From Gemella haemolysans (GTDB lineage Bacteria > Bacillota > Bacilli > Staphylococcales > Gemellaceae), in assembly GCF_012273215.1 (NCBI RefSeq), contig NZ_CP050965.1, positions 1,348,541 to 1,412,540 on the forward strand: a stretch of DNA of 64,000 nucleotides, in the 5' to 3' direction. Made by a program: the position numbers and the translations under genes. Shown piece after piece: positions 18,401-30,630 of the stretch (its first letter is position 1; each line of letters opens with the position of its first letter). The notes under the pieces were generated by a model that was not told the origin of the DNA, searched no databases, and worked only from the letters and a program-made list of their open reading frames with translations.

Positions 18401-18918
18401 ATTTAGAAGAATTAAAAGCAAAAATAATAAATGATAAAAATAATGGAATTAATAATAAAGATGAAATTTCATCTATTAGGGTTGTTGATTTAGAATTACA
18501 AAAAGATAATAAAACAGTTAAACTAAATGTACCAAGAACAGTACATATAGCTTTACTTCAGAATGAACAAGATAAAGAAATACTTGTATATCACTTAAAA
18601 GACGATAATTCTATTGAATTAATACCTTCAAGTACTACAGGTGGAAATTTACAATTTACTGTAAATCACTTTAGTAAGTTTGCTATTATAGCAAAAATTA
18701 AAACAGCATTAGCATCTAATGAAAAAGATATTAATACTTCTGCAGTACAAGAAGAGAAAAAATTCACAGTTATAAATGCAAAAGGAGCAAAATCAACTCC
18801 TAAAAACCCACCAAAAACACTTCCTAAAACTGGAGAAACTACTAATAAAGCTTTAACTTTATTGGGAATTTCATTATTCGCTGCAACTATACTATTAAAA
18901 CGTAGAAAAAATAGCTAA
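15439..18918 (+). CDS. LPXTG wall-anchored amidase-signature protein with tandem repeats
   Basis: Protein of 1159 residues. Signal peptide (1-31, cleavage near AHA-NE); Thr/Ser/Asn-rich linker (about 32-95); amidase-signature domain (about 97-590) with the full Ser-cisSer-Lys triad at Lys196 (LIKG), Ser271 (GGSSGG) and Ser295 (SDAGGS), spacing 75 and 24 as in known family members. Next come eight 40-residue repeats (17281-18240), a beta-rich domain of about 160 residues, and the sorting signal LPKTGE (from 1128), membrane helix and KRRKNS tail. Seen: the domains and triad. The natural substrate (an amide) is unknown. TAGGAG precedes the ATG. Monocistronic. Confidence 0.9.
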   Translation: MKKKNLKYVLIPAFAATTLFPVLATDNQAHANENSDTVSAPVNNTASNNGTSTTETPTSNTATNSSSTADVKPNVDSSNNEVSTTNTEENTSSKPTIPFTIAEYKQKSALELAKLIREKKVTSTELVDLAYKVISDENPKLNAVLTTENGKIPKTIIDEAYRTAKEIDERVKAGNLAANPVNWEEQPFLGVPTLIKGLDLLKDGDASNGIYFNKGKVSKFSGAVAKEFEKLGFVILGQTNYPELGTRNITDSKLFGPAGNPWDPSRNTGGSSGGSAGAVASGMVSIASGSDAGGSIRIPASWTGLIGLKPTGHVVKFPLVKTIEDAKAYFDKTTINKPKTLEEVPTDLKKLKIAYSLKTPLRDVELSEDGKKAVLKAVEFLRKQGFTVEEINEFPIDGYEGIRTYTIGAIGGAYTAPAKVATEDNKRDLDPATYALGTSSYKVKTVNTDISSAKPMSEYINQMNEFYKKYDLFLMATNAVTAPSNDKKVDPYVDPEVEEKLYNINQIKDPKERFNLLVKQWEPMMRRTPFTWLFNLTGNPAISLPVYKSENNLPLGVMFAAKNNSEKILLEMGQLFQDNNQFIMHPNIRKTVVAENGNKVRENEYGTKYEYSIPNESPVADALKPFTGKVDGLSENGNKVVVDNDGNVSEFNTPTDAPIAEALKPFTGKIDGLSENGNKVVVDKNGNVSEFNTPTDVPVAEALKPFTGKIDGLSENGNKVVVDKDGNVSEFNTPADAPVTEALKPFTGKIDGLSENGNKVVIDNDGNVSEFNTPADAPVAEALKPFTGKIDGLSENGNKVVVDKDGNVSEFNTPTEVPVVDALKPFTGKVDGLSENGNKVVINKDGNVSEFNTPTDATVTEALKPFTGKIDGLSENGNKVVVNKDGNVSEFNTPADAPIAEALKPFTGKIDGLSTNGNKVVVDKDGKVSEFRNPERAPSVPKLPELTINKETTTVVIKSKDQNISVELNSNHAEEISFKATDITNKIDLEELKAKIINDKNNGINNKDEISSIRVVDLELQKDNKTVKLNVPRTVHIALLQNEQDKEILVYHLKDDNSIELIPSSTTGGNLQFTVNHFSKFAIIAKIKTALASNEKDINTSAVQEEKKFTVINAKGAKSTPKNPPKTLPKTGETTNKALTLLGISLFAATILLKRRKNS
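17281..18240 (+). repeat. Eight tandem 120-bp repeats in the surface amidase gene
   Basis: The unit is exactly 120 bp (40 residues), built around ALKPFTGKIDGLSENGNK and VSEFNTP, with variable two- or three-residue spots (TDAP, ADAP, TEVP, TDAT). Units differ by scattered synonymous and substitution changes, and the last reads GLSTNGNK. Repeat number is probably variable between strains. Confidence 0.95.
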
Positions 18919-18933
18919 TACACTTTTACCTCG

Positions 18934-19102
18934 GGCTGACCCAAAAATTATAAATTTTAACAAGGTGTATATGAAAACTAATAGACGCAGTGGTTTATTG
19001 ATATCTAAATTTGCTTTATAAAAGCTTTTTAGATATCTAATAAACTGTGCGGGGGTGACTCGACAAAATCGATTTCGAAATAACAATTTTTGAGTCACTC
19101 CC
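18934..19102. repeat. Palindromic intergenic element, full-length copy 1 (MITE-like)
   Basis: About 170 bp that recur in opposite orientation at 38825-38998. The ends are inverted repeats of the TGACTCAAAA type, and the interior holds two nested hairpins (a GATATC-containing one and a TCGATTT one). No coding frame. Lies between the amidase gene and the ISL3 element. Confidence 0.8.
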
Positions 19103-19147
19103 AGTTATCTCTTTAAAATTATAAAAAAAGATATAGTTCAAATGAAA

Positions 19148-20660
19148 GGTTGTATACTAAATCCGGGGCATGGAAAAATTCCAGCCCCGGATTTCAATTT
19201 TTATATACAAAAAGACAAATACCCAATATAATTAAAGTGTAGAAAAATAATTAACTAAGAAAGGATATTTGTCATGTCTAATTTTATCACAAATTTACTA
19301 TTAATAAAAGACCAAAATATAACTATGGATGATAAACTTGATTTAATTAATGTAGACGGTCAAGATACATTCGTATTTCATGGGACTTTATCATACAATC
19401 CAAAGTGTTGTACAAACTGTGGTTGTATAAAAGAAGGAAATAATATAGTTAAAAATGGATTCACAGATCCATTAAAAGTAGCTTTATTAAAGATATCAGA
19501 ATGCCCTACATATCTACGATTAAAGAAACAACGCTTTAAATGTAAAGAATGTAATTCTAAGTTTTGTGCTGAAACATTATTTGTACAAAAACACTGCAGT
19601 ATATCTAAAAATCTTATATTTCACATTATGAAGAATCTTTCTAAGACAATATCATTTAAAGATATAGCTGAATTAAGTAATGTATCAGTATCTACAGTAG
19701 TAAGAGTAATGAAATCATGTAGAGAAGCCGTAGAAATTAAGACTCATTCAAACCTACCAGAACACCTATGTTTTGATGAGATAAAGTCAACTAAAGACAG
19801 TAAAAATGGAATGAGCTTCGTATTCTTAGATGCTAAAACACATGATTTTATAGATATTGTAGATGGAAGAACTCAACATATATTAAAACAGTACTTTATG
19901 AGATATCCAAGGAAAGTAAGAAAGAAAGTAAAAACAATCTGTATAGATATTTACCCTCCTTATATGAATATGATTAGAGAGATGTTTCCTAACGCTAAAA
20001 TAATTATAGATAGATTCCATATGGTACAAAATATTAATAGAGAATTAAATAAAGCTAGAATAAAACTAATGAACCAATATAAGAATAAAAAAAGTTCTAC
20101 TTACACTATTTTAAAGAACTTCTGGAAAGTAATATTAGAAGATAGAGATAAAGTAAATTCAACAAAAACATTCTATTCTAGAAGCTTTAAACGCTATGTA
20201 ACTAGAAAAGAAGTATTAGATTATATATTAGCTATAGATGATGAATTTACACCTAGCTATGAGAGAGTGCATGAGATAAGAGAAGCTATTAAGGCTAAAG
20301 ATTCTGTAGAATTAGAGAAGTATATAGATATGGATACTAGAGGATTATCTAAAGGTGTATCTAAAGCTATAAATACTATGAAAAAGCACAAAGAGTATAT
20401 GCTTAATGCTGTTAAATATAAGTATTCTAATGGTCCATTAGAAGGATTTAATAATAAAATAAAACTACTAAAGAGAGTATCTTATGGATATTCTAGCTTT
20501 AGTAATTTCAGATTACGCATTTTAATTATGTCTAGATTATTTGTTTCTGAGTATAAAAATAATGTCAAACTTAAAGAAAACAAGAAAAAATCTAAGCAGC
20601 AAAATGCTGCCTAGATTTCATTTCCTATTTTTCTCCATGCCCCGAATTTGACAAAGAGCC
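19148..20660 (+). mobile_element. ISL3-family insertion sequence, apparently intact
   Basis: 1513 bp. The imperfect terminal inverted repeats are 26 bp with 19 matches (left 19148-19173, right 20635-20660; both contain CGGGGCATGG). An exact 8-bp target duplication, AAATGAAA, lies at 19140-19147 and 20661-20668; 8 bp is the ISL3 family's usual value. It carries one transposase gene. The left end holds an extra hairpin (CCGGGGC/GCCCCGG around 19163-19192) that may block read-through. Confidence 0.95.
19274..20614 (+). CDS. ISL3-family transposase
   Basis: Protein of 446 residues with an N-terminal zinc-finger-like set of cysteines (PKCCTNCGC and FKCKECNSKFC), a helix-turn-helix (ISFKDIAELSNVSVSTVVRVM) and a DDE catalytic core (CFDEIKS, ICIDIYPPY, late Glu in GPLEGFNNKIK). 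The frame is uninterrupted and the element has a clean target duplication, so it is probably active. A decayed relative lies at the right end of the window. Confidence 0.93.
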   Translation: MSNFITNLLLIKDQNITMDDKLDLINVDGQDTFVFHGTLSYNPKCCTNCGCIKEGNNIVKNGFTDPLKVALLKISECPTYLRLKKQRFKCKECNSKFCAETLFVQKHCSISKNLIFHIMKNLSKTISFKDIAELSNVSVSTVVRVMKSCREAVEIKTHSNLPEHLCFDEIKSTKDSKNGMSFVFLDAKTHDFIDIVDGRTQHILKQYFMRYPRKVRKKVKTICIDIYPPYMNMIREMFPNAKIIIDRFHMVQNINRELNKARIKLMNQYKNKKSSTYTILKNFWKVILEDRDKVNSTKTFYSRSFKRYVTRKEVLDYILAIDDEFTPSYERVHEIREAIKAKDSVELEKYIDMDTRGLSKGVSKAINTMKKHKEYMLNAVKYKYSNGPLEGFNNKIKLLKRVSYGYSSFSNFRLRILIMSRLFVSEYKNNVKLKENKKKSKQQNAA

Positions 20661-20686
20661 AAATGAAATGAACTATATCTTTTTCT

Positions 20687-21091
20687 TTACTTTTCAGATA
20701 CTTTCAGACGGGCACAAGCTTTAGCTAAAGCTAGTTCTGCACGTCTTACATCAAGACCATTTTCTTTTTTAGCAAGACGTTCTTCCGCACGTTGTAATGC
20801 TCTTCGAGCACGTTCAACGTCAATATCTTTATCTAATTCTGCTGTTTGAACTATAATAGTTACTTCGCCTTTATGTGTTTCCACAAATCCTTCACTTACA
20901 GCTAAATATTCTTCTCTGCCATCAGGAAAAACTACTTTTAATGGTCCGACTTTTAATGATGCAACCATTGGAACGTGGTTGGCCATTACCCCAACTTGTC
21001 CACTTGTAGTCCCTAATACAACCATAGAAGCCTCTTTTGCGCTATAAGCTTCTCCATTAGGAGTAACAATGCTTACACTTAAAGTATTCAT
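20687..21091 (-). CDS. atpC: ATP synthase F1 epsilon subunit
   Basis: Protein of 134 residues with the N-terminal beta-sandwich (MNTLSVSIVTPNGEAYSA, MANHVPMVASL) and the C-terminal helical pair (ARRALQRAEERLAKKE). Rotates with gamma and c-ring and can inhibit ATP hydrolysis. GGAGG precedes the start. Last gene of the atp operon. Confidence 0.97.
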   Translation of the reverse strand: MNTLSVSIVTPNGEAYSAKEASMVVLGTTSGQVGVMANHVPMVASLKVGPLKVVFPDGREEYLAVSEGFVETHKGEVTIIVQTAELDKDIDVERARRALQRAEERLAKKENGLDVRRAELALAKACARLKVSEK

Positions 21092-21111
21092 TTATTTACC
21101 TCCTATTTGTA

Positions 21112-22542
<1,431 letters not shown>

Positions 22543-22566
22543 TTAATAGCTTCTCCTTTCTCATTA

Positions 22567-23436
<870 letters not shown>

Positions 23437-23470
23437 TTAGTTCACCACCTTTACTCTACTACTTCTCATC

Positions 23471-24973
<1,503 letters not shown>

Positions 24974-25000
24974 TTATGTCCCTCCTTGTTTCAACTTCTT

Positions 25001-25540
25001 CTAGATTGTAGAAATTTTTGACTTTATAGCGTTTAATTTTGCTCTAACACTAGCATCTACTACTTTGTTATTGTAAGTAAGTTTAAGCCCACCTAGAAGA
25101 CTCTTGTCTACAAGGTTATTAAGTTCTACTTTTTCTAGTTGTAACTCATTTTTAAGTTTTTCTTTTAGATTTTCTAACTGAACTTCAGTTAGTGGCGAAG
25201 CTGATTCAACTTTTACAACAACGCTATTTGAATGTTTATTAAACAATTCAGTAAATTGCTCTAAAACAAAATTTATTAATGAGATTTGCAGATTTCCTGC
25301 TAAGATTTTCACAACATTTACAACATATTTATTTACTCCTGCAAATGACGCTTCAATCAAGTTAATTTTTTTTATTTTTTCTAAATTAGGGTTGTTCATC
25401 AATGTAACAAAATCAGAGTTTCCATTAATAACTTTTGCAACTTCTGGTAACTCATTAGCTACTTGTTCTAATGCGTTATTTTCTTTTGCAACTTCAAATA
25501 ATGAATATCCAATTTTATTAGCTAATACTGACTTACTCAT
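25001..25540 (-). CDS. atpH: ATP synthase F1 delta subunit
   Basis: Peripheral stalk subunit of 179 residues, with the conserved C-terminal SLLGGLKLTYNNKVVDASVRAKL. Its ATG overlaps the atpF stop (TAATG), so translation is coupled. Confidence 0.95.
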   Translation of the reverse strand: MSKSVLANKIGYSLFEVAKENNALEQVANELPEVAKVINGNSDFVTLMNNPNLEKIKKINLIEASFAGVNKYVVNVVKILAGNLQISLINFVLEQFTELFNKHSNSVVVKVESASPLTEVQLENLKEKLKNELQLEKVELNNLVDKSLLGGLKLTYNNKVVDASVRAKLNAIKSKISTI

Positions 25541-26064
25541 TATTTCACCCCTACCTCTTTAATGACTTTATCAACATATTCACTTTGTGTTGAGTCATCT
25601 AATTCTTTTTCTAAAATTTTCGAAGCTACAAGCACTGATAAATCAGCAATTTGTCTGTTGATTTCTTCAAGCGCTCTTTTCTTCTCATCCTCAATATCTC
25701 TTTGAGCATTTACTTTTAATTGTTCTGCTTGTTTGCGAGCTTCTTCAAGAATAGCTTGTTTTTCAATCTTAGATTGTTCGCGAGCATCTTCCATCATAAC
25801 TTTAATTTCTTGTTGAGCATTTTTTAATTTTTCTTGATTTTCTTCAAGTAAAACTAATGCTTCTTTTTGATTTCTAGCAGCATCATCAAGTTGACCTTCA
25901 ACTAATCTTTGACGCTCATCTAACATATCAATAAGTTTGTCCCAAGCAAATTTTTTCAGTAATACTAATAAGATTAACACAGCTATTATGTTAATAGCCA
26001 TATTTCCTAGATTAAAACCTTGATGAGAAGCGTGTTCAGTAGCTAAAAATACTAAATTTTCCAT
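25540..26064 (-). CDS. atpF: ATP synthase Fo b subunit
   Basis: Protein of 174 residues: one N-terminal membrane helix (about 22-41) and a long charged coiled coil (about 45-170). Links Fo to F1 as stator. TAGGAGC precedes the start. Confidence 0.95.
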   Translation of the reverse strand: MENLVFLATEHASHQGFNLGNMAINIIAVLILLVLLKKFAWDKLIDMLDERQRLVEGQLDDAARNQKEALVLLEENQEKLKNAQQEIKVMMEDAREQSKIEKQAILEEARKQAEQLKVNAQRDIEDEKKRALEEINRQIADLSVLVASKILEKELDDSTQSEYVDKVIKEVGVK

Positions 26065-26116
26065 TTACTAACTGCTCCTATTTTTCTTAGTTATTTTATT
26101 TTATTACTAAAATTAA

Positions 26117-26383
<267 letters not shown>

Positions 26384-26410
26384 TTACATAAAATTGTGTA
26401 CTTATTTGAA

Positions 26411-27139
26411 TTAATGTTCATCACTAATTTTATGTGATATATAAATAAATGATAATACCGTAAAGATATATGCTTGGATAAATCCTATAAATAGAGAGAA
26501 TCCTTTCCATACTACTAAACCTGTAATACCTGCGATAGCACCGAAGACACCTGCTGTTGTTAGTGTCGCTAAAAGTGCTAACAGTACTTCCCCTGCATAA
26601 ATATTACCGAATAAACGCATTGAAAGTGTCAATAAGTTTGTAAACTCTTCGATAACTTTAAACGGCGCAATACCTATACCCGAAGAAGTATATGTACCAA
26701 AGTAATGTTTAGTACCTTTATACTTAATTCCTGCATAATGAGTAAACACAATAACTAATAATGCAAGAGAGAAAGTAAATGTTGGATCGGCTGTTATAGA
26801 ATTCACATATACAACTTCATTGTAACTAACTTCTATAAGCACACCAATCGTATTTGCTACAGCAATAAGTGAAATAAGTGTTAACGCTGTCGCCCATAAT
26901 CCTTTACCATATTTTTTCCAACTAACGTTACCCTTAATTACATTATCACTAACGAAATAAGCAAGTAACTCAGCTGCATTTTGACGTTTACTATCTGGTC
27001 TTAATTTAATTCTACTAGTTAGAAACATCACTATAATAAAGGTAAGCAACACTGTTATTAAAGTTGTGATTACACTAGGAATATTAACCGTTATATCATA
27101 GCCAAATAATTTGGTAATAAGATATGTATGTTTTTCCAT
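26411..27139 (-). CDS. atpB: ATP synthase Fo a subunit
   Basis: Membrane subunit of 242 residues with the essential Arg in LLTLSMRLFGNIYAGE and a C-terminal IGFIQAYIFTVLSFIYIS. First gene of the atp operon here. The usual small atpI gene is not found in the 163 bases between atpB and upp. Confidence 0.96.
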   Translation of the reverse strand: MEKHTYLITKLFGYDITVNIPSVITTLITVLLTFIIVMFLTSRIKLRPDSKRQNAAELLAYFVSDNVIKGNVSWKKYGKGLWATALTLISLIAVANTIGVLIEVSYNEVVYVNSITADPTFTFSLALLVIVFTHYAGIKYKGTKHYFGTYTSSGIGIAPFKVIEEFTNLLTLSMRLFGNIYAGEVLLALLATLTTAGVFGAIAGITGLVVWKGFSLFIGFIQAYIFTVLSFIYISHKISDEH

Positions 27140-27302
27140 ATATTCCCCTCACCTCTTTTCTTAAGTATCTTTTATATTTCTAAATCTGTTGTAATATAAA
27201 ATTAGAAATACTTAATACATATTATAATATTATTTTATAATATTTGCTAGCGATTTCTTAAATTTTATATAAATTGTTTAAAAATATGTTATTAATATTT
27301 TA

Positions 27303-27932
27303 TTATTTTGTTCCGAAGATTCTGTCTCCAGCGTCTCCTAGTCCTGGTACGATATACCCATGATCATTTAGTTTTTCATCTAATCCTGCGATATAGATAT
27401 CTACATCTGGATGTGCATCATGTAAAGCTTTTACACCTTCTGGTGCTGCTATTAAACACATAAATTTAATATCGTTAACTCCACGTTGTTTTAGTGAGTC
27501 AATTGCAGCAATAGCTGAACCACCAGTTGCTAACATTGGGTCAACAACGATGAAATGACGTTCTTCTGGATTACTTGGTATTTTTACAAAGTACTCATGT
27601 GGTTGAAGCGTTTCTGGATCACGATACAAACCTACATGTCCTACTCTTGCTGATGGAATTAAATTCATTAAACCATCAACCATTCCTAATCCTGCACGAA
27701 GAATTGGAACAAAAACTATCTTTTTACCTGCAAGACGTTTACAAGTAGTAGTTTGAATTGGAGTTTCTACTTCAACATCCTCTAATGGAAGATCCCGAGT
27801 AATTTCATAAGCCATTAAAGAACCTACTTCATTAGTAAGCTGTCTAAAGTCTTTAGAACCCGTTCTCTTATCTCTAATAAAAGATAATTTGTGTTGGATC
27901 AATGGATGATCAAATACATGAACTTTTGACAT
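27303..27932 (-). CDS. upp: Uracil phosphoribosyltransferase
   Basis: Protein of 209 residues with the PRPP-binding motif [17 protein letters not shown] (about 132-148) and C-terminal [14 protein letters not shown]. Salvages uracil to UMP. Its place directly upstream of the atp operon is conserved in many Firmicutes. AAGGAG precedes the start. Confidence 0.97.
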   Translation of the reverse strand: MSKVHVFDHPLIQHKLSFIRDKRTGSKDFRQLTNEVGSLMAYEITRDLPLEDVEVETPIQTTTCKRLAGKKIVFVPILRAGLGMVDGLMNLIPSARVGHVGLYRDPETLQPHEYFVKIPSNPEERHFIVVDPMLATGGSAIAAIDSLKQRGVNDIKFMCLIAAPEGVKALHDAHPDVDIYIAGLDEKLNDHGYIVPGLGDAGDRIFGTK

Positions 27933-28117
27933 AATTATAGTTCTCCTTTGTTATATTATTATATTTATTTTACTCTAATTATTTCATTTTAACAAGGGAT
28001 ATCCGAAAATATTTTACCTCCTTTAAAAAATATTTTTTTATTAAAACTCTTATATTACTAGACTTCTATTATAGAAAATATTACAATAATAAAAACAAGA
28101 TAAACGGAGACTTTAAC

Positions 28118-28435
28118 ATGCAAAGAAAAACATTTTTAGGGATATTTTTACTTACTAGTATTTTCTACTATATTATTCCACTACTTTTTTTGAAATTCTA
28201 CAATGGCACTAGTGATAAAGCTGGTTTCATTTTAATATTGGTTTATGGATTCACTTCATTTGCTATAACACTATTAATATCATACTTTATTCAAAGAACT
28301 ATATTTATACCCGTATTAAGTACTATTCTAGCACTTCCTTTATTTTTCATCTTTAATTCAAGTGCTCTAGTTTTATTACTTATTATAATAGTTTTTTCAT
28401 TTATAGCTTATGGTCTATCATCATTATTTAAATAA
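28118..28435 (+). CDS. Small membrane protein of unknown function
   Basis: Protein of 105 residues with three or four hydrophobic helices (about 6-24, 34-55, 60-78, 82-100) and few charges. CGGAG precedes the ATG. It is followed after 13 bases by another small membrane gene, so the two probably form an operon. Family not recognised. Confidence 0.65.
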   Translation: MQRKTFLGIFLLTSIFYYIIPLLFLKFYNGTSDKAGFILILVYGFTSFAITLLISYFIQRTIFIPVLSTILALPLFFIFNSSALVLLLIIIVFSFIAYGLSSLFK

Positions 28436-28834
28436 TTAAGGAGAGCATATGACAATATTCAAACGTAATTTAATAATAGCTACAGGTATATATTTACTTT
28501 TTTATCTTACACCTATTTTAGCTAATCCTTTTATGGCTTTAAATTTATTAGAAGCAGCTATAGTTGGAATCTTAATTTTCGGTGGATTTTATTTAAGTTA
28601 TATATTCATGTATACAAACAAAAGCAAACTCGATGAACGTACTAAAAGTACAATAATTACAATTTTAGTACTATTAATAGCATTACTGATATTTTTTAAT
28701 CCTTTTAAATTTCCAACATCATTCAATATTATTATAAATAAATACTTAGCAATTCTAATTCTGATCTGACCCCAAAAAGTTAGACTTAGGATAGCGTAAT
28801 AGTTATAATGACTGTTACGCTATCTTTTTTATAT

Positions 28835-29653
28835 TTATACAGTCATATGTTTTATTCTATATTGCTTAGGACTTAACCATCCTAGTTTCTCTTTTATTCT
28901 CTCTTCATTATAGTATTTTATATATTTTTCAATAGCTAATTTCAGTTCCCTATAACTATTATATGTTGTTCCATAGTATATCTCTTGTTTTAATATTCCG
29001 AAGAAATTCTCCATTATCGAATTATCCAAACAATTTGCTTTTCTAGACATACTTTGGTAAATACGTTCTTCTTTTAACCTTTTCGAGTATGCCTTCATTT
29101 GATAAGCCCATCCTTGATCAGAGTGGAAAGTTCTCCTATAAGGGGATTTAGCTGTGACTTTAATAGCTTTTTCTAGCGCATCCATTATATTTTTAGCTGA
29201 TGGGCTCTCACTTATACTATAGCTTATTATCTCACCATTATACATATCCATAAATGGATCTAAATAAAGTTTCTTTACTACTAATTTACCTCTCTCATTA
29301 ACTTCATAATATTTAAATTCAGTTGTGTCTGTAGTGATTTTTTGATGTGGAATATTAGTATTGAATCGTCTTCTAATTCTATTCTTAGCTGTTTTTCCAA
29401 TTTTCCCTTTATATGAATTGTATTTTCTACTTTTTCTAGTGAATGATGTAACCTGTAAGTCTAATTTTTGTATAATTCTTTGAACTTTCTTTTTATTTAT
29501 TATATATCCTAAATTACGTAACGCACCATATATACGTCTATAACCATAATCTTTGTTATTCTTTCTTATTTCTAATATTTTCTCTTCAATTTCTTTATCT
29601 GGATTAACTCTATCGAATCTCTTCTGCCAGTACATATATGTTGCTTTTGGCAT
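28835..29653 (-). CDS. IS150-group transposase, orfB (DDE integrase part)
   Basis: Protein of 272 residues from the first ATG, with an rve integrase core: TTDTTEFKY (first Asp), FHSDQGWAYQ (second Asp) and the Glu in MENFFGILKQEIYY. The frame is open upstream of this ATG through KARIISSLRGEFILKDLLLY into the end of orfA, so the active protein is probably an OrfAB fusion made by a -1 frameshift. The slip would fall near AAAAG at the end of orfA. Confidence 0.9.
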   Translation of the reverse strand: MPKATYMYWQKRFDRVNPDKEIEEKILEIRKNNKDYGYRRIYGALRNLGYIINKKKVQRIIQKLDLQVTSFTRKSRKYNSYKGKIGKTAKNRIRRRFNTNIPHQKITTDTTEFKYYEVNERGKLVVKKLYLDPFMDMYNGEIISYSISESPSAKNIMDALEKAIKVTAKSPYRRTFHSDQGWAYQMKAYSKRLKEERIYQSMSRKANCLDNSIMENFFGILKQEIYYGTTYNSYRELKLAIEKYIKYYNEERIKEKLGWLSPKQYRIKHMTV

Positions 29654-29703
29654 TTTCGCATATAAAAGAAGGTCTTTAAGTATGAATTCTCCTCGGAGAC
29701 TGC

Positions 29704-30258
29704 TTATAATTCTCGCCTTCTTTTCATTTCTGCTTCTTCCGCTAAACGCAGTCTCCTCGCTTCTTTTAAAAATGCATTTTCTATCCTTAGTTGTAGTAAT
29801 TGATCTTCTAATTCTTTTACATATTCTTTAGATATATTATCATTTGTGGTTTGACTTGTTGTTTCCTTACTTAACTTTTTAGGTGATTTAGCCATTAAGA
29901 TTTTCCGACCTTTCCTTCGCTCTCTCAATGCATCAGGACCAGCTACTCTAAAGCGATTAACCCAGTTACAAATAAGTGCTGGATTATTTATACCTTCTTG
30001 TAAAGCTAAGTCATTGTATGAGAGTTCACTTGTTAAGTATAATTCTACAACATATATCTTTTTTTCGAAAGGATATTCTTCATTTTTTCTTGAACGATAT
30101 AATCCATCATCTCCATATTTCTTATATTTGGCAACCCAAATTTCAATATTATTATGAGATTTTATATCATACTTTTTCGCTAACGATCTTATGCTTATGT
30201 TTTCATTTATATACTCTAGTACGACTTTCTTTTTAAATTCAAAATTATATTTAGTCAT
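29704..30258 (-). CDS. IS150-group transposase, orfA (DNA-binding part)
   Basis: Protein of 184 residues from ATG 30258 (GGAGGTC upstream; a TTG at 30276 is the earlier option). Two helix-turn-helix regions (ISIRSLAKKYDIKSHNNIEIW and LSYNDLALQEGINNPALICNW) and a C-terminal leucine-zipper-like coiled coil (VKELEDQLLQLRIENAFLK). Ends MKRRREL just after the presumed frameshift site. Confidence 0.9.
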   Translation of the reverse strand: MTKYNFEFKKKVVLEYINENISIRSLAKKYDIKSHNNIEIWVAKYKKYGDDGLYRSRKNEEYPFEKKIYVVELYLTSELSYNDLALQEGINNPALICNWVNRFRVAGPDALRERRKGRKILMAKSPKKLSKETTSQTTNDNISKEYVKELEDQLLQLRIENAFLKEARRLRLAEEAEMKRRREL

Positions 30259-30583
30259 AAAAATACCGACCTCCAAAAAGTTAGATTTTTTGGTCTAACT
30301 TTTTGGGGTCGGTACATTCTTTTACTTGTATTAATATTTATAATAATACTAGCGAAAAAAATGGATAATTCTGTAATAGTAATTTTACTTTTTGCTCCGT
30401 CAATTATCCAAGGATTATTTATGAGACTTTCATATAAAGCAATGCTTTTCTACGTTGCAAATCCTAACTTCAATCTATATTTAATAGCGGCTATTTTCAT
30501 TGGATACTATATTTATAACAATAGAAAGTAATCAATTAAAAAGGAATAATTAATCGTTTAGAACATCCCATATAACTATAAAA

Positions 30584-30620
30584 AACTGATAACCTAGATT
30601 TTCTTTCTAGATTATCAGTT
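30584..30620 (-). terminator. Terminator of the PepSY gene
   Basis: Inverted repeat AACTGATAACCTAG/CTAGATTATCAGTT (one bulged base pair) 10 bases after the stop at 30631, with A/T runs on both sides; could also serve the disrupted gene on the plus strand. Confidence 0.8.
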
Positions 30621-30630
30621 TATTATTTTA

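Larger units (their letters stand above)
19124..20684 (-). terminator. ATP synthase operon terminator, split by an IS in its loop
   Basis: Stem arms AAAGATATAGTTC/GAACTATATCTTT lie at both ends of the IS element: one arm 20684-20669 just after atpC, the other 19139-19124. Removing the IS and one copy of the 8-base duplication restores a hairpin with loop about TTTCATT and a T-run. The arms are now 1.5 kb apart. Confidence 0.8.
28762..30316 (-). mobile_element. IS3-family (IS150 group) insertion sequence
   Basis: 1555 bp. Terminal inverted repeats of 24 bp (left 28762-28785, right 30293-30316) start with TG and share GACCCCAAAAAGTTAGAC. A 3-bp target duplication, TTC, lies at 28759-28761 and 30317-30319. 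It carries orfA and orfB in the IS3 arrangement. An inverted repeat inside the right end (GTTAGA/TCTAAC) may act as a transcription barrier. Confidence 0.95.
28449..30531 (+). pseudogene. Small membrane protein gene split by an IS150-group element
   Basis: The left part (28449-28761, about 104 residues, AAGGAG upstream) is cut in the codon after LAILI. Removing the IS (28762-30316) and one TTC copy restores an open frame that continues LLVLIFIIILAKKMDNS and ends at TAA 30529-30531. The restored protein has about 176 residues with six or so membrane helices. As it stands, translation stops within the first bases of the IS (ILI then TGA). Function is unknown; possibly paired with the preceding membrane gene. 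The clean junction implies a recent insertion. Confidence 0.85.
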
